Assembly: GCF_010669285.1 (NCBI RefSeq) | Contig: NZ_CP048711.1 | Span: forward strand, 2,480,001 to 2,544,000 | DNA: 64,000 nucleotides | Source of the DNA: Kineobactrum salinum | Lineage (GTDB): Bacteria > Pseudomonadota > Gammaproteobacteria > Pseudomonadales > Halieaceae | Reading direction: 5' to 3' | Part shown: in pieces, positions 62,412 through 64,000 of the stretch | How the letters are laid out: every line of letters starts with the position of its first letter | Position numbering within the stretch: position 1 is the stretch's first letter | Made by a program: the position numbers and the translations under genes | Notes under the pieces: model-generated | Database searches by the model: none | What the model was told of the DNA's origin: nothing | The model's input: the letters and a program-made list of their open reading frames with translations, nothing else

Positions 62412-63425
62412 TTACAGCAATACCTTGGCCGGCGCGCCGGCGACCTCGCGTACCAGTTTCGGCAGCAGGTAGCCGGGCAGCCGCGCTGCGATTTCCCGAT
62501 GTAGTTCGCGCGCACGGGCTTCACTGACGTCGAAATGCGCCGCACCGGCCACCTTGTCCAGCAAATGCAGGTAGTAGGGTAGTGCGCCGGCCTCGAACAG
62601 GCGCTCGCTGAGCGCGATCAGGGCTGCCGCGGTGTCGTTGATGCCGGCCAGCAGGACCGACTGGTTGAGCAGCGTGATGCCGGCGCCGCGTATCCGGGCA
62701 AAGGCCTGCGCTACCTGGGGGTCAATTTCATTGGCGTGGTTGCTGTGCACCACCATGACAGTCTGCAGCCGGCTGCTGCTAAGCGTCTCCAGCAATTGTG
62801 CAGTCACCCGCTCCGGTATCACGATGGGCAGGCGGGTGTGTACCCGCAGCCGCCGCAGCTGGGGAATGTCTGCCAGCGCCTGCACCAGCTCGCGCAGCGG
62901 CTCGTCGCCGGCCACCAGCGGGTCGCCACCGCTGAAGATCACTTCGCTGATACTGCGGTCGGCGGCGATGGCGGCGAGGGCTGCGGGCCATTCGGCGCGG
63001 CTGTTCTGGTTGTCGGCGTAGGGGAAATGGCGGCGGAAGCAGTAGCGGCAGTGGATGGCGCAGCTGCCGGTTACCAGCAACAGCACGCGGCCGTGATATT
63101 TGTGAATAATGCCCGGTTGCGGGTTGGCGGCGCCGGTCTCGCCGGTCGGGTCGGAGCTGAATCCCGGCGCTGTCAGTAGCTCTTGTTGGCTGGCCAGCAC
63201 CTGCAGCAATAGTGGGTCTTGCGGATCCCCGGGCTGCATCCGGCGGGCAAAGGCGCGCGGCAGCCGCAGCGGGAAGTCGCGCGCTGCCTGTTCGCTCCAG
63301 CCGAGCTGGTCGGCGCTCAGTTGCAGCAGCTCGAACAGCGCGGCGGGCGAGGTGATCAGGTCGCGCATCGCGGCGCGCCAGTCGCTGGGGGCGGGCGCCG
63401 GATGGCAGGCGATGAGAGCGGACAT
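62412..63425 (-). CDS. epmB: EF-P beta-lysylation radical SAM protein EpmB
   Basis: Lysine 2,3-aminomutase-type enzyme making (R)-beta-lysine for EF-P modification; 337 residues. The radical SAM motif is CAIHCRYCFRRHFPY (CxxxCxxC). KYHGRVLLLVTGS, ISEVIFSGGDPLVAGDEPL, RVHTRLPIVIPERVT and HSNHANEID are family blocks. ATG 63425 is chosen because the 17-residue extension to 63476 lacks family similarity. efp and epmA are not in the window. Confidence 0.93.
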   Translation of the reverse strand: MSALIACHPAPAPSDWRAAMRDLITSPAALFELLQLSADQLGWSEQAARDFPLRLPRAFARRMQPGDPQDPLLLQVLASQQELLTAPGFSSDPTGETGAANPQPGIIHKYHGRVLLLVTGSCAIHCRYCFRRHFPYADNQNSRAEWPAALAAIAADRSISEVIFSGGDPLVAGDEPLRELVQALADIPQLRRLRVHTRLPIVIPERVTAQLLETLSSSRLQTVMVVHSNHANEIDPQVAQAFARIRGAGITLLNQSVLLAGINDTAAALIALSERLFEAGALPYYLHLLDKVAGAAHFDVSEARARELHREIAARLPGYLLPKLVREVAGAPAKVLL

Positions 63426-63525
63426 GGTTACTACTCGTTTACTCACTGGGCCAAGGCTGGCGATCGCTGCCAGCAAATTCTAGGATATCATGCTCTGTAA
63501 GCAATGGGATGGACTCCTCCTCACC

Positions 63526-64000
63526 CTACCAATTCGGCGTCGTTGCGCCAGAATGGTAGGTGGCAACCAACCATTCAGAGGATGAGGAAAGGTCTGACTG
63601 TAGGGCACCCGGGAAGCGCGCCAGCAAATCACCCAGGTAAGCCTGCGGGTCCAGACCGTTGATTTTCGCCGACTGGCCATCACGTTCGCACCGCGCAGGC
63701 CACTACGCAAGGAACCCGCGAACAGCCAGTTGTTTCCAATGGTCAGGACCGGACCTGGTTGTCCTCCCAGTTGGGTTATCCATGGATAGATTACCACCGT
63801 CCAGGTAATGGACCAGGGCCGCCCACCATTTCATGAATTGATGGCCTTCGCAGCCCGTGCTCCACTCGTCAGCTGTGATCGCTGACCCGCGAGCCAGTCG
63901 AGCAGGTGCGCAACAATGGGTCGGGCCTGGGTGTCATGTCACGCAACCGCTGTCTCTCGTCTGGCGGGCAGGTCATTGGCCTCTCGCTCACTGTCATAGA
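63526..64000 (-). pseudogene. IS66-family transposase (TnpC) remnant
   Basis: Minus-strand pieces in several frames spell an IS66 TnpC C-terminus: YDSEREANDLPARRETAVA, stop, then QARPIVAHLLDWLAGQRSQL and AKAIN. After a shift come KWWAALVHYLDGGNL and IGNNWLFAGSLRSGLRGANVMA. After a further shift come KINGLDPQAYLGDLLARFPGALQSDL and a stop at 63526-63528. At least two frameshifts and an internal stop make it inactive. It continues beyond the window. The 100 bp between epmB and this remnant holds nothing else I can support. Confidence 0.8.

Overview
High-GC chromosomal DNA of a marine-type gammaproteobacterium. The gene set (a BioHC fusion, type IV pilus pilMNOPQ, YbiT, YbiI, a DmdC-like acyl-CoA dehydrogenase, an IPTL-CTERM protein, PhyH and prolyl-hydroxylase type oxygenases) fits Cellvibrionales, probably Halieaceae. 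This placement is inferred from gene content and protein style only.

Layout. 1-5.7 kb: hslV (cut by the window edge), ftsN-like, argS and priA, all minus strand. 5.8-7.5 kb: rpmE with its terminator, then a malic enzyme split by a one-base frameshift. 7.6-15.2 kb: mrcA (PBP1A), divergent from the pilMNOPQ operon. 15.2-24.1 kb: aroK, aroB, gltB, gltD, hemE. 24.1-31.2 kb: cysE, a TrmB-like methyltransferase, a hexapeptide acyltransferase, srkA and modCBA (minus), and comF. 31.2-35.8 kb: biotin operon bioB-bioF-bioHC-bioD behind a BirA-type operator. 36-38.3 kb: acyl-CoA dehydrogenase, a DUF3094 protein, tRNA-Pro(CGG). 38.3-39.5 kb: a decayed ISL3 element sitting exactly between two 27-bp direct repeats. 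39.7-45 kb: polysaccharide deacetylase, Bax-like protein, YbiT, IPTL-CTERM protein, YbiI, YjbQ. 45.0-47.4 kb: a small accessory insert (Fic protein, broken NYN gene, NTF2-like protein) closed by a second copy of the yjbQ 3' end. 47.8-54 kb: homoprotocatechuate-type meta-cleavage cluster (hpaE, ligA, ligB, hpaF, hpaH, hpaI against a FAH-family gene and hpaR). 54-57.9 kb: LuxR-type regulator, PhyH oxygenase, prolyl 4-hydroxylase-like oxygenase, autotransporter barrel. 58.2-62.2 kb: Ser/Thr kinase plus coiled-coil caspase-like protein. 62.4-64 kb: epmB and a decayed IS66 transposase.

The least ordinary non-coding content is a set of structured intergenic repeats. Family A is a roughly 180-200 bp cruciform-like element (five copies, one truncated). 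It always lies at gene 3' ends, and its hairpin stems covary around an invariant ATCCAT loop. Two further elements (674-841 and 24977-25247) have long terminal inverted repeats that begin CTAGTAC. Three genes carry single-base frameshifts at or beside G-runs (malic enzyme, FAH protein, caspase-like protein), so sequence error is a serious alternative to real inactivation.
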